DNA of 64,000 nt, taken from assembly GCA_018667355.1 (NCBI GenBank), contig JABIVC010000015.1, positions 27,397 through 91,396 of the forward strand, read 5' to 3'. The notes beneath the pieces were generated by a model. The model ran no database searches, was not told the origin of the DNA, and saw only the letters and a program-made list of their open reading frames with translations. A program made the position numbers and the translations under genes. Of the stretch, positions 28,457-36,816 are shown in pieces. The stretch is from Gammaproteobacteria bacterium (GTDB taxonomy: Bacteria > Pseudomonadota > Gammaproteobacteria > GCA-002705445 > GCA-002716945). How positions within the stretch are numbered: the first letter of the stretch is position 1; each line of letters begins with the position of its first letter.

Positions 28457-28505
28457 ATTATACACTATATTTATTCGAGATAAAACTCCATTTTTTTTGT
28501 ATAAT
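28457..28505. promoter_or_regulatory. Divergent -10 boxes for the cytochrome pair and fmdB-aspS
   Basis: Minus-strand TATAAT at 28462 down to 28457 gives an 11-nt leader for the cytochrome operon (ATG at 28439). Plus-strand TATAAT at 28500-28505 gives a leader of about 23 nt for the FmdB-like gene (ATG at 28535). Neither has a good -35. The region between is AT-rich with a run of eight T. Confidence 0.42.
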
Positions 28506-28534
28506 ATTAACTAACATATGCTTTGAATTAAATT

Positions 28535-28771
28535 ATGCCTATATATGAATACAAATGTGCTGAATGTGGCTCAATTTTTGAACATTTTCAAAAAATGACC
28601 GATAAAGACATTGATATATGTCAAACATGCAACAAAGGTGGGGTGAAAAAAATAATTTCTTCATCTGGTTTTAGATTAAAAGGGTCCGGTTGGTATGAAA
28701 CTGATTTTAAAGGGAAAAAAATCAAAGAAGAAAAATCAGCTCCAAAAGCAAACTCAATAGATAAACCATAA
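28535..28771 (+). CDS. FmdB-type zinc ribbon protein
   Basis: 78 aa, FmdB/YhbC-like putative regulator family. Zinc-ribbon cysteines are CxxC at residues 8 and 11 (YKCAECGSIFEHFQ) and CxxC at 29 and 32 (ICQTCNKGG), then FRLKGSGWYETDF, typical of the family. The gene commonly lies directly before aspS in gammaproteobacteria, as here. Its molecular function is not established. Confidence 0.85.
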   Translation: MPIYEYKCAECGSIFEHFQKMTDKDIDICQTCNKGGVKKIISSSGFRLKGSGWYETDFKGKKIKEEKSAPKANSIDKP

Positions 28772-28794
28772 CATTTAGCAGGGTCACCATAATA

Positions 28795-30561
28795 ATGAAA
28801 AAATATCATTGCCAAGAAATAACTGAAAATCTATTAAACAAAGAGATTAGATTATCAGGGTGGGTAAGTAAGCGTCGGGATCATGGTGGTATAATTTTCG
28901 TAGACTTACGAGATTATACTGGAATTGTTCAACTTGTTTTTAACCCTGAAGATAAAGAGCTTTTTTTGAAGGCAGAATCTATTAGATCAGAATTTGTCAT
29001 TGAAGTGAAAGGAATTGTTAGTGATCGATTAGAGGGTACAATTAATAACGACTTAATAACTGGAAAGATAGAAATTATCGTATCTTCTCTAAGGATACTA
29101 AATAAAGCAGAAACACCACCGTTAAAAATTAATGATGATAATGTTAATGAAGACCAGAGGCTTCAATACCGTTATCTAGACATGAGAAGTGATAAGATGC
29201 AAAAGACCATGCGTTTTAGATCCAAACTTATTCAAGTAATAAGGAATTTTTTTTATTCTAAAGAGTTTGTGGATGTTGAAACTCCAATTTTGACAAAAAC
29301 AACACCAGAGGGTGCAAGAGACTATTTAGTTCCAAGTAGAGTCCACCCAAAAGAATTTTTTGCCCTACCTCAGTCACCACAATTATTCAAACAGACTCTA
29401 ATGATTGGTGGTATGGACAAGTATTTTCAAATTGCAAAATGTTTTAGAGATGAAGATTTAAGATCTGATAGGCAACCAGAATTTACGCAACTTGATGTTG
29501 AATTATCATTCACAGATGAGGAAGAAATTATCCAACTGATTGAAGAATTATTTGCACTCATATTTAAAGACGTAATGAATCATAGTGATAACTTGAATTT
29601 TCAACGAATGTCATTCACTGATGCTTTAAAGAATTATGGTTGTGACAAACCAGATTTAAGGAACCCTCTGATTTTAAAAGATATAAAGAAGTTAGTGAAA
29701 GAAGTAGACTTTAAGGTATTTTCTGATCATGTTGATAATACAAACTCAAGAATAGTTGCTTTAAAGGTACCAGGAGGCACTTCATTATCTCGAAAAGATA
29801 TTGATAATCTCACTGAATCAGTTAAACAGTTTGGATCAAAGGGGCTCGCATATTTCAAATGTGAAGATATTTCAGACATAGAAAATGGAATCACTTCGCC
29901 TATTAAAAAATTTTTAAATACTACAGTAATTAAAAGTATCCTAGATGAAGTTACAGCTAGTAATGGAGACTTAATATTCTTCTCTGCAGATTCTATGGAT
30001 ATTGTTAATAGCTCTATGTCGGCACTTATTAAAGAACTAGGGGCTCGTCTAAATCTTCTATCAGAAGGTTGGAAATTTTTATGGATTCTAGATTATCCTC
30101 TTTTCGAAAAAGATGGAGAAGGCAAGCCTACATCTATTCATCATCCTTTTACCTCGCCAATGGACACTAGTGACCTAAAAGAAAAGAATATTTATGATAT
30201 ACCTTCCAGGGCATACGATTTGATTTTAAATGGTAATGAAATTGGTGGTGGTTCAATAAGGATACATTCAAAAGAAGTGCAGATGAAAATATTTGAACTA
30301 TTGAATATAAGTGCAGAAGAAATGAATAAAAAGTTTGGGTTTTTCTTAGATGCATTATCCTTTGGTTGCCCACCACATGGAGGGATAGCTTTTGGCGTGG
30401 ATAGGCTAGTAATGTTACTATTAGGACTAGACTCTATTAGGGATACAATTGCGTTTCCAAAAACACAATCTAGCTCATGTTTGCTGACTGACGCCCCATC
30501 AAGCGTTGATGAAAAACAGTTATCTGAATTATCTATCAATATTATTAAATCAGTAAAATAA
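28795..30561 (+). CDS. aspS: Aspartyl-tRNA synthetase AspS
   Basis: Class II synthetase charging tRNA-Asp. It is 588 aa, bacterial type with the GAD insertion. N-terminal OB fold (LSGWVSKRRDHGGIIFVDLR), motif 2 region FRDEDLRSDRQPEFTQLD, and motif 3 GIAFGVDRLVMLLLG. Whether it also charges tRNA-Asn cannot be judged here. It sits between fmdB and nadA; nadA starts 3 bp after the stop. Confidence 0.96.
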   Translation: MKKYHCQEITENLLNKEIRLSGWVSKRRDHGGIIFVDLRDYTGIVQLVFNPEDKELFLKAESIRSEFVIEVKGIVSDRLEGTINNDLITGKIEIIVSSLRILNKAETPPLKINDDNVNEDQRLQYRYLDMRSDKMQKTMRFRSKLIQVIRNFFYSKEFVDVETPILTKTTPEGARDYLVPSRVHPKEFFALPQSPQLFKQTLMIGGMDKYFQIAKCFRDEDLRSDRQPEFTQLDVELSFTDEEEIIQLIEELFALIFKDVMNHSDNLNFQRMSFTDALKNYGCDKPDLRNPLILKDIKKLVKEVDFKVFSDHVDNTNSRIVALKVPGGTSLSRKDIDNLTESVKQFGSKGLAYFKCEDISDIENGITSPIKKFLNTTVIKSILDEVTASNGDLIFFSADSMDIVNSSMSALIKELGARLNLLSEGWKFLWILDYPLFEKDGEGKPTSIHHPFTSPMDTSDLKEKNIYDIPSRAYDLILNGNEIGGGSIRIHSKEVQMKIFELLNISAEEMNKKFGFFLDALSFGCPPHGGIAFGVDRLVMLLLGLDSIRDTIAFPKTQSSSCLLTDAPSSVDEKQLSELSINIIKSVK

Positions 30562-30564
30562 GAT

Positions 30565-31545
30565 ATGGAATATAACGAATACCTGCTTAAAACTAAATCT
30601 TTGTTAGAAAAAAATAAAGCAAAGATAATTGCGCATTACTATGTTGATGAATTAGTGCAGAAATTAGCAGAGGATACAGGAGGATTTGTCAGTGATAGTC
30701 TTGAAATGGCTAGATATGGTGCTAGACAAGAAGAGTCTACCTTGGTAGTTGCCGGCGTGAAGTTCATGGGAGAGACAGCGAAAATTCTAAGTCCAGATAA
30801 AAATATTTATATGTTAGACATGGAAGCAACATGTTCTCTTGACGTAGGATGTGATTATGTAAATTTCAAAAAGTTCTGCGATACTCACCCAGATAGAGAA
30901 GTTGTAGTATATGCAAATACGAGTGCAGATGTTAAATCAATTGCTGATTGGGTGGTAACATCTAGTATGGCTATTTCACTAATTGAACACTTGACCTCTT
31001 TAGGAAAAAAATTAATATGGGCGCCAGATAAATATCTTGGAAACTATATTTTAGAAAAAACCGGTGCAGATATGCTGCTATGGGATGGTTCTTGTATAGT
31101 TCATGAAGAATATAAAGCGATAGAATTACGAAATATGATCAGGAAATATCCAGATAATGATGTTCTTGTGCATCCTGAATCTCCTCGAAGCATAATACAG
31201 TTAGCTAATGTTGTTGGTTCAACAACTAAATTGATAGAAGCATCAAAAAATAGTACGAAAAAATATATTATTGTTGCTACAGAGAAAGGAATATTTTATC
31301 AGATGAAAAAATATTCTCCTGAGAAGATATTCTTAGAAGCGCCTACTGAAGGTGAAGGTGCTACTTGTAAGAGTTGTGGCAGATGTCCTTGGATGAATCT
31401 AAATACTGCAAATAAAGTCTTGAATGTATTTGAGTCAAAATCTAACGAAATAATTTTAGCTCATGATATAATAGCTAAAGCTAAAATTCCAATAGATAGA
31501 ATGGTTAATTTTCGCTCAGATAATATTACACATAAGGCATCTTAA
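30565..31545 (+). CDS. nadA: Quinolinate synthase NadA
   Basis: Iron-sulfur enzyme condensing iminoaspartate and dihydroxyacetone phosphate to quinolinate in de novo NAD synthesis. It is 326 aa. The three cluster cysteines can be placed at residues 90 (DMEATCSLDVG), 177 (WDGSCIVHEEY) and in the 268-274 group (CKSCGRCPWM). Start of the fold is AHYYVDELVQKLAE with GFVSDSLEMAR. It is placed between aspS and yebC, where it is not found in E. coli. Confidence 0.94.
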   Translation: MEYNEYLLKTKSLLEKNKAKIIAHYYVDELVQKLAEDTGGFVSDSLEMARYGARQEESTLVVAGVKFMGETAKILSPDKNIYMLDMEATCSLDVGCDYVNFKKFCDTHPDREVVVYANTSADVKSIADWVVTSSMAISLIEHLTSLGKKLIWAPDKYLGNYILEKTGADMLLWDGSCIVHEEYKAIELRNMIRKYPDNDVLVHPESPRSIIQLANVVGSTTKLIEASKNSTKKYIIVATEKGIFYQMKKYSPEKIFLEAPTEGEGATCKSCGRCPWMNLNTANKVLNVFESKSNEIILAHDIIAKAKIPIDRMVNFRSDNITHKAS

Positions 31546-31546
31546 T

Positions 31547-32260
31547 ATGGCAGGACATAGTAAATGGGCAAACATTCAGCATAGAAAAAAAGCTCAGGAT
31601 AATAAAAGAGGAAAAACATTTACAAAAGTGATTAGAGAAATTACTGTTGCCGCTAAAATGGGTGGCACTGATGTTGGAAGTAACTCAAGGTTAAGATTGG
31701 CTTTATCCAAAGCTAATGCTGCTAATGTCCCGAAAGATACTGTGAAGAGAGCAATTGATAAAGCTTCTGGCCATAATAATGATAACTTTGAAGAAATCAC
31801 ATATGAAGGTTATGGACCTAAAGGTATTGCTGTTGTTATAGAATGTTTGACAGACAATAAGAATAGAACAGTTTCTGATTTGAGACATGCTTTAACCAAA
31901 CATGGTGGCAGTCTTGGAACAAATGGATCTGTGTCTCATTTGTTTAGAAAGGTTGCGGTTATGAAGTTACTCAAAGTTACCGAAGATGACTTATTGGAGC
32001 ATATGGATGCTGTAGATATTGAAGATTTTGAAATGGTTGACATGGGTTGTATTATTTTTACTAAACCTAATGAGTTGTTTAATACTAAAAAATATTTTGA
32101 ATCTAAATCAATAGAAGTAATTGATGAAGAAATAATTATGGATGCTCTTACAACAATTGAAATAAGCAAGGATGATGAAGAAAAGATTTCTGATTTATCT
32201 AGCAGAATAGAGGAGCTAGATGATGTTCAAAATGTTTATATGAACGCCAGTCTTTCTTAA
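31547..32260 (+). CDS. yebC: YebC/PmpR-family protein
   Basis: 237 aa, begins MAGHSKWANIQHRKKAQDNK as nearly all family members do. The family was annotated as transcriptional regulators; recent work links YebC-type proteins to relief of ribosome stalling. ruvC follows after 4 bp, as in E. coli, where yebC and ruvC are neighbours. Confidence 0.94.
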   Translation: MAGHSKWANIQHRKKAQDNKRGKTFTKVIREITVAAKMGGTDVGSNSRLRLALSKANAANVPKDTVKRAIDKASGHNNDNFEEITYEGYGPKGIAVVIECLTDNKNRTVSDLRHALTKHGGSLGTNGSVSHLFRKVAVMKLLKVTEDDLLEHMDAVDIEDFEMVDMGCIIFTKPNELFNTKKYFESKSIEVIDEEIIMDALTTIEISKDDEEKISDLSSRIEELDDVQNVYMNASLS

Positions 32261-32264
32261 ATTT

Positions 32265-32762
32265 ATGACTATTATATTAGGAATTGATCCTGGAACAAAT
32301 ATTACAGGTTTTGGTTTAATTAAACTAGAAGATAATAAGTTTACATACGTACATCACGATATTATTAAAACTGGTCTAAAAAATAAGTACACAACTAAAC
32401 TTGCAATGATCAATGAAGCAACACACAACATCATTGATAAATATAATCCATCACATGTTGCAATAGAATCTGTATTTTTTAGCGTAAATGCAGGGACAGC
32501 AATAAAACTTGGGCAAGCAAGAGGAGCGGCTGTTTGTGCTTGTAGTCGATCTGGATTAGAGGTATTTGAATATAGCCCTAGAACAGTAAAAATGGTTGTG
32601 ACATCAAACGGCGCATCTGATAAGGACCAACTTCAAAAAAAAGTTAAAAGTATTTTAAAAATTAGAAGAAAATTAGAGATAGATGCTTCTGACGCCCTAG
32701 GTGTTGCAATATGTCATGCAATTACTTATATCAATAATCCTGATAATGTTAAAAGTATTTAA
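32265..32762 (+). CDS. ruvC: Holliday junction resolvase RuvC
   Basis: Endonuclease cutting Holliday junctions during recombination. It is 165 aa. Catalytic acids are recognisable: Asp8 in LGIDPGTNITGFG, Glu in VAIESVFFSVNAG, and the pair in IDASDALGVAICHA. ruvA and ruvB usually follow, but here queE starts 3 bp downstream, so any RuvAB genes are outside the window. Confidence 0.94.
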   Translation: MTIILGIDPGTNITGFGLIKLEDNKFTYVHHDIIKTGLKNKYTTKLAMINEATHNIIDKYNPSHVAIESVFFSVNAGTAIKLGQARGAAVCACSRSGLEVFEYSPRTVKMVVTSNGASDKDQLQKKVKSILKIRRKLEIDASDALGVAICHAITYINNPDNVKSI

Positions 32763-32765
32763 ACT

Positions 32766-33407
32766 ATGTATTCGTTAATTATAAATGAAATATTTTACTC
32801 TATACAAGGAGAGAGCCTCTCATCTGGCTTGCCAACTGTTTTTATCAGATTAACCGGATGTCCTTTAAGATGTCAGTATTGTGATACAGCTTATGCATTT
32901 AATGAAGGTACTAAAAAAGATTTTAATCAAATAATCAATGAAGTAAAAAGTTTTAATTGTAATAATATAACTATAACAGGGGGTGAGCCACTTTCTCAAA
33001 AGAATATCATTAAGCTATTAACCCTACTGCATGAATTATCTTTTAATGTATCTATCGAAACAAGTAATGCTATTTCAATTAAAGGACTTGATGTTAGAAC
33101 AGTAATTGTTCTAGATATTAAGACACCAGGATCGAAAGAAGAATCTAAAAACTTAATAGATAATTATAGATATTTGAAGCCTAATGACCAAATTAAATTT
33201 GTTATATGTAACTTGAGTGATTATGAATGGGCAAAGGCATATATCTATAAGTATGATCTATATAGAATATGTACAGTTTTATTTTCACCTAGTCATGATG
33301 AGATGAATATAAAAACTCTCGCTGAAAATATCTTAAAAGATAATATTCCGGTTAGGTTGCAAACTCAGTTACATAAAGTTATTTGGAGCAATGAACGTGG
33401 AAGGTAG
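32766..33407 (+). CDS. queE: 7-carboxy-7-deazaguanine synthase QueE
   Basis: Radical SAM enzyme of queuosine (7-deazaguanine) biosynthesis. It is 213 aa. N-terminal IFYSIQGESLSSGLPTVFIR precedes the cluster motif C32-x3-C36-x2-C39 (CPLRCQYC), and ITGGEPL binds SAM. It overlaps queC by 17 bp, forming a queE-queC unit. Confidence 0.94.
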   Translation: MYSLIINEIFYSIQGESLSSGLPTVFIRLTGCPLRCQYCDTAYAFNEGTKKDFNQIINEVKSFNCNNITITGGEPLSQKNIIKLLTLLHELSFNVSIETSNAISIKGLDVRTVIVLDIKTPGSKEESKNLIDNYRYLKPNDQIKFVICNLSDYEWAKAYIYKYDLYRICTVLFSPSHDEMNIKTLAENILKDNIPVRLQTQLHKVIWSNERGR

Positions 33408-34077
33408 TAAAAATGCATTAGTACTTTTTTCTGGTGGTTTAGATTCTACTACATCGTTAGCTATTGCAAAATCTGAAGGATATAACATAACAGCCTTGAC
33501 TATTAATTATAAACAAAGACATGATTATGAGATTATTGCTAGTAAAAAGATACTTGCCAATTATTCTGATATAAATCATATAATTTTTGATATTGATTTA
33601 ACAAAAATTGGAGGATCAGCATTAACAGATACAAACTTAGAAGTCCCAAGAAAAGAATCAGATGGTATTCCAATCACTTATGTACCAGCTAGAAATACGA
33701 TATTTTTGTCTATAGCGGCATCTTATGCTGAAAAATTAAAGATTAAAGATATATACATTGGGGTGAACGCAATAGATTATTCAGGCTATCCAGATTGTAG
33801 ACCTGATTTTATAGCTTCTTTTGAAAAAATGATTAATCTTGGAACAAAGTCTGGTTCTCAGGGGTCACTATTTAAAATCATCACCCCATTGATAAGCAAG
33901 ACTAAATCAGAAATTATTAAAATAGGTACTGAGCTTGGAGTTGATTACTCCATTACAGTCTCTTGTTACTCTCTATCTGATAATGGTAAGGCATGTGGGC
34001 ACTGTGATTCTTGTAAATTTAGAAAAAAAGGTTTTTTGGACGCTGGAATTAAAGATCCAACAATATATCAAAAATAA
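33391..34077 (+). CDS. queC: 7-cyano-7-deazaguanine synthase QueC
   Basis: ATP-dependent conversion of carboxy-deazaguanine to preQ0. It is 228 aa with the PP-loop LFSGGLDSTTSLA at the N-terminus and a C-terminal zinc site with four cysteines around residues 192-208 (CYSLSDNGKACGHCDSC). ATG at 33391 lies inside queE and is preceded by TTTGGAGCA, a fair ribosome-binding site. queD and queF are not in the window. Confidence 0.94.
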   Translation: MNVEGSKNALVLFSGGLDSTTSLAIAKSEGYNITALTINYKQRHDYEIIASKKILANYSDINHIIFDIDLTKIGGSALTDTNLEVPRKESDGIPITYVPARNTIFLSIAASYAEKLKIKDIYIGVNAIDYSGYPDCRPDFIASFEKMINLGTKSGSQGSLFKIITPLISKTKSEIIKIGTELGVDYSITVSCYSLSDNGKACGHCDSCKFRKKGFLDAGIKDPTIYQK

Positions 34078-34149
34078 TTAAAAAATATAATGCTAATATT
34101 ACCAATTGCTAATATAATTATAAAAATAAAAATGGATAGATAGAAATAC

Positions 34150-35349
34150 ATGGAAATTTCGGTTTTATTATTGTCATACATATCAATATTAGGGTTTATC
34201 CTAGGATTCGTTGTATGCAAAACTAATTTTTGTACGATGGGAGCTGTTTCTGATTGGGTTAATATTGGAGATTTATCACGTTTTAAGTCTTGGATGTTTG
34301 CTGCAGCAATAGCAATAATCGGTGTTACAGTATTTGAATTCATGTCTTATATAGATCTTGATGATTCAAGAATACCTTACAGAAATTCAGTTTTCCTTTG
34401 GCCTAGATATATTTTGGGTGGGATTATGTTTGGCATTGGAATGACATATGCAAGTGGCTGTGGCAACAAGGTTTTAATCAGAGTGGGAGGCGGTAATTTG
34501 AAATCAATTGTTGTTTTACTCGTTGCCGGTCTAATGGCTTACATAATGACTAGAACTGATTTTTATGGAATAATTTTTCATAGCTGGATGAACCCTATTA
34601 GTCCAGATTTAGCTAAATTTGGCATAGATGACCAATCCTTACCTACAATTCTATCTTCTATAACTACGTCATCAAATACAGTGTATTACAAGCTCTTAAT
34701 AGGTTTATTAACAGGACTAACTTTCCTTTATTATATTTTTAGATCAGGTTCTTTTATTAAAAATATAGATAATATGATTGGGGGTTTTGTTGTAGGAAGC
34801 GTTGTCGTTCTTGCGTGGTATCTTACAGGCTCATCTCTTGGGGCGGAATGGATTGAGACAAATAATTTCCTTGATACTCCATTGCCTGGGGTTGGAGTGC
34901 AATCTTTCACCTTTATAAACCCTATGGGAGAAAATATTATATATTTGAGTAATGCTGCTGATACATACTATCTAACCTTTGGAGTAGCCGCATTACTTTC
35001 TGTTATTTTGGGTTCTTTTGTCTATTCTGTCATGTCTAAAAATTTTAGAATAGAATGGTTTCAATCAAAAGAAGACCTAAAAAGACACTTAATAGGAGCT
35101 ATTTTAATTGGAATAGGTGGAGTATTATCATTGGGCTGCACAATTGGTCAAGGAGTGTCAGGTATTTCTACACTAGCGCTAGGATCATTTGTGACTTTAA
35201 TATCAATAATTATTGGTGCAGCTATTGCGATGAAAATAGAGTATTATAATGCAGTCTATGAAGATTGTAGTTTTTTTGATAGTCTAAGGTCTTCATTAGC
35301 AGATTTGAATTTAATACCAAATAAGTTCAGAGTACTTGAAAAGTTATAA
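34150..35349 (+). CDS. YeeE/YedE (TsuA-type) thiosulfate / sulfur-compound importer
   Basis: 399 aa polytopic membrane protein of the YeeE/YedE family; the characterised member TsuA imports thiosulfate. The two pseudo-repeats each carry conserved cysteine motifs: NFCTMGAVSDW near residue 25 and ASGCGNKVLIRVGGGN near 98 in the first, and SLGCTIGQGVSGISTLALGS near 325 in the second. Full length, about ten hydrophobic segments. Its stop codon is 1 bp before tRNA-Lys. The 72 bp upstream are very AT-rich with no clear promoter. The nearby sox and tusA genes support a role in sulfur-compound uptake. Confidence 0.88.
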   Translation: MEISVLLLSYISILGFILGFVVCKTNFCTMGAVSDWVNIGDLSRFKSWMFAAAIAIIGVTVFEFMSYIDLDDSRIPYRNSVFLWPRYILGGIMFGIGMTYASGCGNKVLIRVGGGNLKSIVVLLVAGLMAYIMTRTDFYGIIFHSWMNPISPDLAKFGIDDQSLPTILSSITTSSNTVYYKLLIGLLTGLTFLYYIFRSGSFIKNIDNMIGGFVVGSVVVLAWYLTGSSLGAEWIETNNFLDTPLPGVGVQSFTFINPMGENIIYLSNAADTYYLTFGVAALLSVILGSFVYSVMSKNFRIEWFQSKEDLKRHLIGAILIGIGGVLSLGCTIGQGVSGISTLALGSFVTLISIIIGAAIAMKIEYYNAVYEDCSFFDSLRSSLADLNLIPNKFRVLEKL

Positions 35350-35350
35350 T

Positions 35351-35423
35351 GGGGCGTTAGCTCAGTTGGTAGAGCAGTGGCCTTTTAAGCCATTTGTCAC
35401 TGGTTCGAATCCAGTACGCCCTA
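35351..35423 (+). tRNA. tRNA-Lys (anticodon TTT)
   Basis: 73-nt cloverleaf: acceptor GGGGCGT with ACGCCCT, D stem GCTC/GAGC, anticodon stem GTGGC/GCCAT with loop CTTTTAA (anticodon TTT), T stem ACTGG/CCAGT with loop TTCGAAT, discriminator A. CCA is not encoded. The end pair is G1-U72, a wobble rather than the usual G-C. The gene lies 1 bp after the importer stop and 12 bp before the next ORF, so it is probably cut out of a polycistronic transcript. Confidence 0.93.
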
Positions 35424-35435
35424 TATAATTATGTT

Positions 35436-36275
35436 ATGAAGAACTTTATAGCTCTATTTTTAATGTTATTTTCAGTCTATGCTCATACAGAGATAGTAAA
35501 TTTAGAAGATGTTAGTTCTCACTATTCAACCCAGGCCAAAAAATCTGACTCTATATTTATCCTTCTTCATGGAACAAGAGGTCATAATAATCTAGAGTTA
35601 ATATCATCATTGCGAGATTCATTAGATGAAAATTCTATTGATAGTTTATCTATTAATTTAAGTTATGGAATAAAAAATAGAAACAGTGACTTTCTAGCTT
35701 GTGAAATTGAACATGATCATACTGTTGATGAATCATTAAAGGAAATCGAGTTATGGTATAGATATGCTATAGATGATGGGTATAAAAAAATTTATCTTGT
35801 TGGGCATTCTAGAGGAGGCCAGGATATCATGAATTTTTATGAAAATCTTAATACTAGATACCAAGCTCTAACAGATTCTATTTTTTTACTTGCACCTATC
35901 TCAGATAATACCTCAGACCATATATTTAATTATAAAAAAAAGGGTATTGATATAAAAGTTATTAATGATAATGATAAATTAAATATAGATTTCCTAGGCT
36001 GTAATAATGCAAGAGTTCAAGGAGAATCTTTCAAAAGTTATTATTATAACTTAGATGCACTAAGCACTATTGATGCTCTCAAAGTTACTCGTGCGAGGGT
36101 TTATGTAATAACTGCGTCGGATGATACTATTGCACCACTCACTCATAGTAAAGTTGAAAAAATAGTTGAAGACAAAACTAATATTGAGTTACATCAGGTT
36201 GATGGTGCTGATCACTTTTTTAGGGATTTTTATTTTGATGACCTAATGGATATGATTACAGAAAGGATTAATTAA
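35436..36275 (+). CDS. Exported alpha/beta-hydrolase, function unknown
   Basis: 279 aa from ATG 35436. The frame is open further upstream, but that part is inside tRNA-Lys. An N-terminal signal peptide (about residues 1-18, MKNFIALFLMLFSVYAHT) is followed by an alpha/beta-hydrolase core: FILLHGTRGH (oxyanion region), nucleophile elbow GHSRGG with Ser125, acid in ITASDDTIAP and His in DGADHFF. A periplasmic esterase or similar is likely; the substrate is unknown. It is read from the same strand as the thiosulfate importer and converges with the sox-linked lipoprotein gene. Confidence 0.78.
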   Translation: MKNFIALFLMLFSVYAHTEIVNLEDVSSHYSTQAKKSDSIFILLHGTRGHNNLELISSLRDSLDENSIDSLSINLSYGIKNRNSDFLACEIEHDHTVDESLKEIELWYRYAIDDGYKKIYLVGHSRGGQDIMNFYENLNTRYQALTDSIFLLAPISDNTSDHIFNYKKKGIDIKVINDNDKLNIDFLGCNNARVQGESFKSYYYNLDALSTIDALKVTRARVYVITASDDTIAPLTHSKVEKIVEDKTNIELHQVDGADHFFRDFYFDDLMDMITERIN

Positions 36276-36281
36276 AAGTAT

Positions 36282-36803
36282 TTACTGAATCGTAAAAGGT
36301 TGTTCATTAGATGACCCTTTATTAGAATCAATATTCAAACTTCTATTAATTGTAGTTCCTGTCTTAGGCCCCACTGTTACTTCAGAGGATGAATTATCAA
36401 AAACTTTTCGATTTACTTTAATTGTTGCAAACCTATCTTCTTTATCAAAATTCATCAAAACAAAATCACTTCTTACAATTGCTATTTCAGACCAACCATC
36501 ATCTCTCATGCTCACCCTATAAAATTCGACTACTTCATCTGCAGAAATATCATGAAGCAGATATAATACGCCAGTGAATCGCTCACCTTCACCAAATATT
36601 ATAGTTTTGTCTGTAATATATTTTGAGTTATCTGGAATAGGGATTGAGATTTGCAGTCTTTTGCTAACACTAATATCTTTAATTTCCGATACATCTTCTC
36701 CATCTTCGCTATACATCATGCCATTAATTGTTGCGCATGAAGCAAAAACTAATGGAGCTAGCAATGCAATCAGGATTTTAGATTTGGACAATTTATATAC
36801 CAT
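36282..36803 (-). CDS. Predicted lipoprotein at the end of the sox operon, family not recognised
   Basis: 173 aa. The signal peptide ends in a lipobox LVFASC with Cys23 for lipidation. The mature part has ISADEVVEFYRVSMRDDGWSE, recalling small lipoproteins with a DUF-type 'mutant-reducing' fold, but I cannot name the family. The C-terminal 30 residues are Ser/Asn/Gly-rich. It starts 13 bp after soxA on the same strand, so it is probably co-transcribed with soxXYZA. A link to sulfur oxidation is inferred only from position. Confidence 0.7.
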   Translation of the reverse strand: MVYKLSKSKILIALLAPLVFASCATINGMMYSEDGEDVSEIKDISVSKRLQISIPIPDNSKYITDKTIIFGEGERFTGVLYLLHDISADEVVEFYRVSMRDDGWSEIAIVRSDFVLMNFDKEDRFATIKVNRKVFDNSSSEVTVGPKTGTTINRSLNIDSNKGSSNEQPFTIQ

Positions 36804-36816
36804 ATTTTAATTATAC

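Noticed and set aside
34078..34149. AT-rich gap with two GCTAATAT copies before the thiosulfate importer as a regulatory repeat
   Set aside because: Only two 8-bp copies in low-complexity AT-rich DNA; no symmetry or consistent spacing to a promoter.
35394..35435. Upstream start for the exported hydrolase within tRNA-Lys
   Set aside because: It would place coding sequence in the tRNA and remove the signal peptide from the N-terminus.
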